Part shown: in pieces, positions 5,320-5,359 of the stretch | Layout of the letters: each line of letters begins with the position of its first letter | How positions within the stretch are numbered: position 1 is the first letter of the stretch | Assembly: GCA_949286445.1 (NCBI GenBank) | Contig: CASECL010000014.1 | Span: 1 to 5,359, forward strand | Reading direction: 5' to 3' | DNA: 5,359 bases | Origin: an uncultured bacterium | GTDB lineage: Bacteria; Verrucomicrobiota; Lentisphaeria; Victivallales; Victivallaceae | The notes under the pieces: model-generated | The model's input: the letters and a program-made list of their open reading frames with translations, nothing else | Databases searched by the model: none | What the model was told of the DNA's origin: nothing | Position numbers and translations under genes: made by a program

Positions 5320-5359
5320 TTGGCTTTAGATAAGGCGGCAAAGCCGACGCATACTGACG
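5305..5359 (+). CDS. Possible start of a rightward reading frame, cut by the window edge
   Basis: An ATG at 5305 opens 18 codons to the edge (MQKSILALDKAAKPTHTD). There is no Shine-Dalgarno in the preceding bases, and it begins inside the AGTCGATT repeat pair. Too short to judge coding potential; it may be non-coding. Confidence 0.15.
   Translation, partial: MQKSILALDKAAKPTHTD

Overview
The window comes from a Gram-negative, diderm bacterium. The evidence is an outer-membrane secretin-family protein together with a P-II/ammonium-transporter pair driven by a textbook sigma-54 promoter. The style of the secretin, the subtype of the P-II protein and the moderate GC content with AT-rich intergenic DNA would fit the PVC superphylum (for example Lentisphaerota). 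That placement is an impression from the sequence, not a result.

Layout. Bases 1-1506 (+) are the 3' part of a secretin-family gene, open through the left edge. A strong hairpin at 1575-1610 has T-rich tracts on both sides and closes this gene and the convergent transcript from the right. A second hairpin (1626-1651) follows. Bases 3467 to 1669 (-) form a two-gene nitrogen operon: glnK-like P-II protein (3126-3467), then an ammonium transporter (1669-3063), 62 bp apart. Upstream lies a 732-bp non-coding stretch (3468-4199). Its half next to glnK has the layout of a sigma-54/enhancer promoter: a perfect -24/-12 element at 3528-3543, an IHF-like site at 3607-3619 and a tandem pair of near-identical palindromic 21/22-mers at 3654-3709. 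The other half is AT-rich, carries several small inverted repeats and no convincing gene, and ends in the terminator of the next gene (4109-4154). Bases 5177 to 4200 (-) encode an unrecognised four-helix membrane protein with a large extracytoplasmic domain, with its own sigma-70-type promoter (5263-5290), Shine-Dalgarno and terminator. The last about 90 bases hold a short direct repeat and the possible start of a rightward reading frame.

How the genes work together. The P-II protein is expected to sense 2-oxoglutarate and ATP/ADP and to gate the ammonium channel. The promoter architecture suggests that both are switched on under nitrogen limitation by an NtrC-like activator encoded elsewhere. 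The most notable points are the complete sigma-54 control region with an apparently non-NtrC-type operator pair, and a P-II T-loop with Arg in place of the Tyr-51 uridylylation site. The secretin and the membrane protein appear to be unrelated single-gene transcription units. No defence system, mobile element, CRISPR array or RNA gene was recognised.
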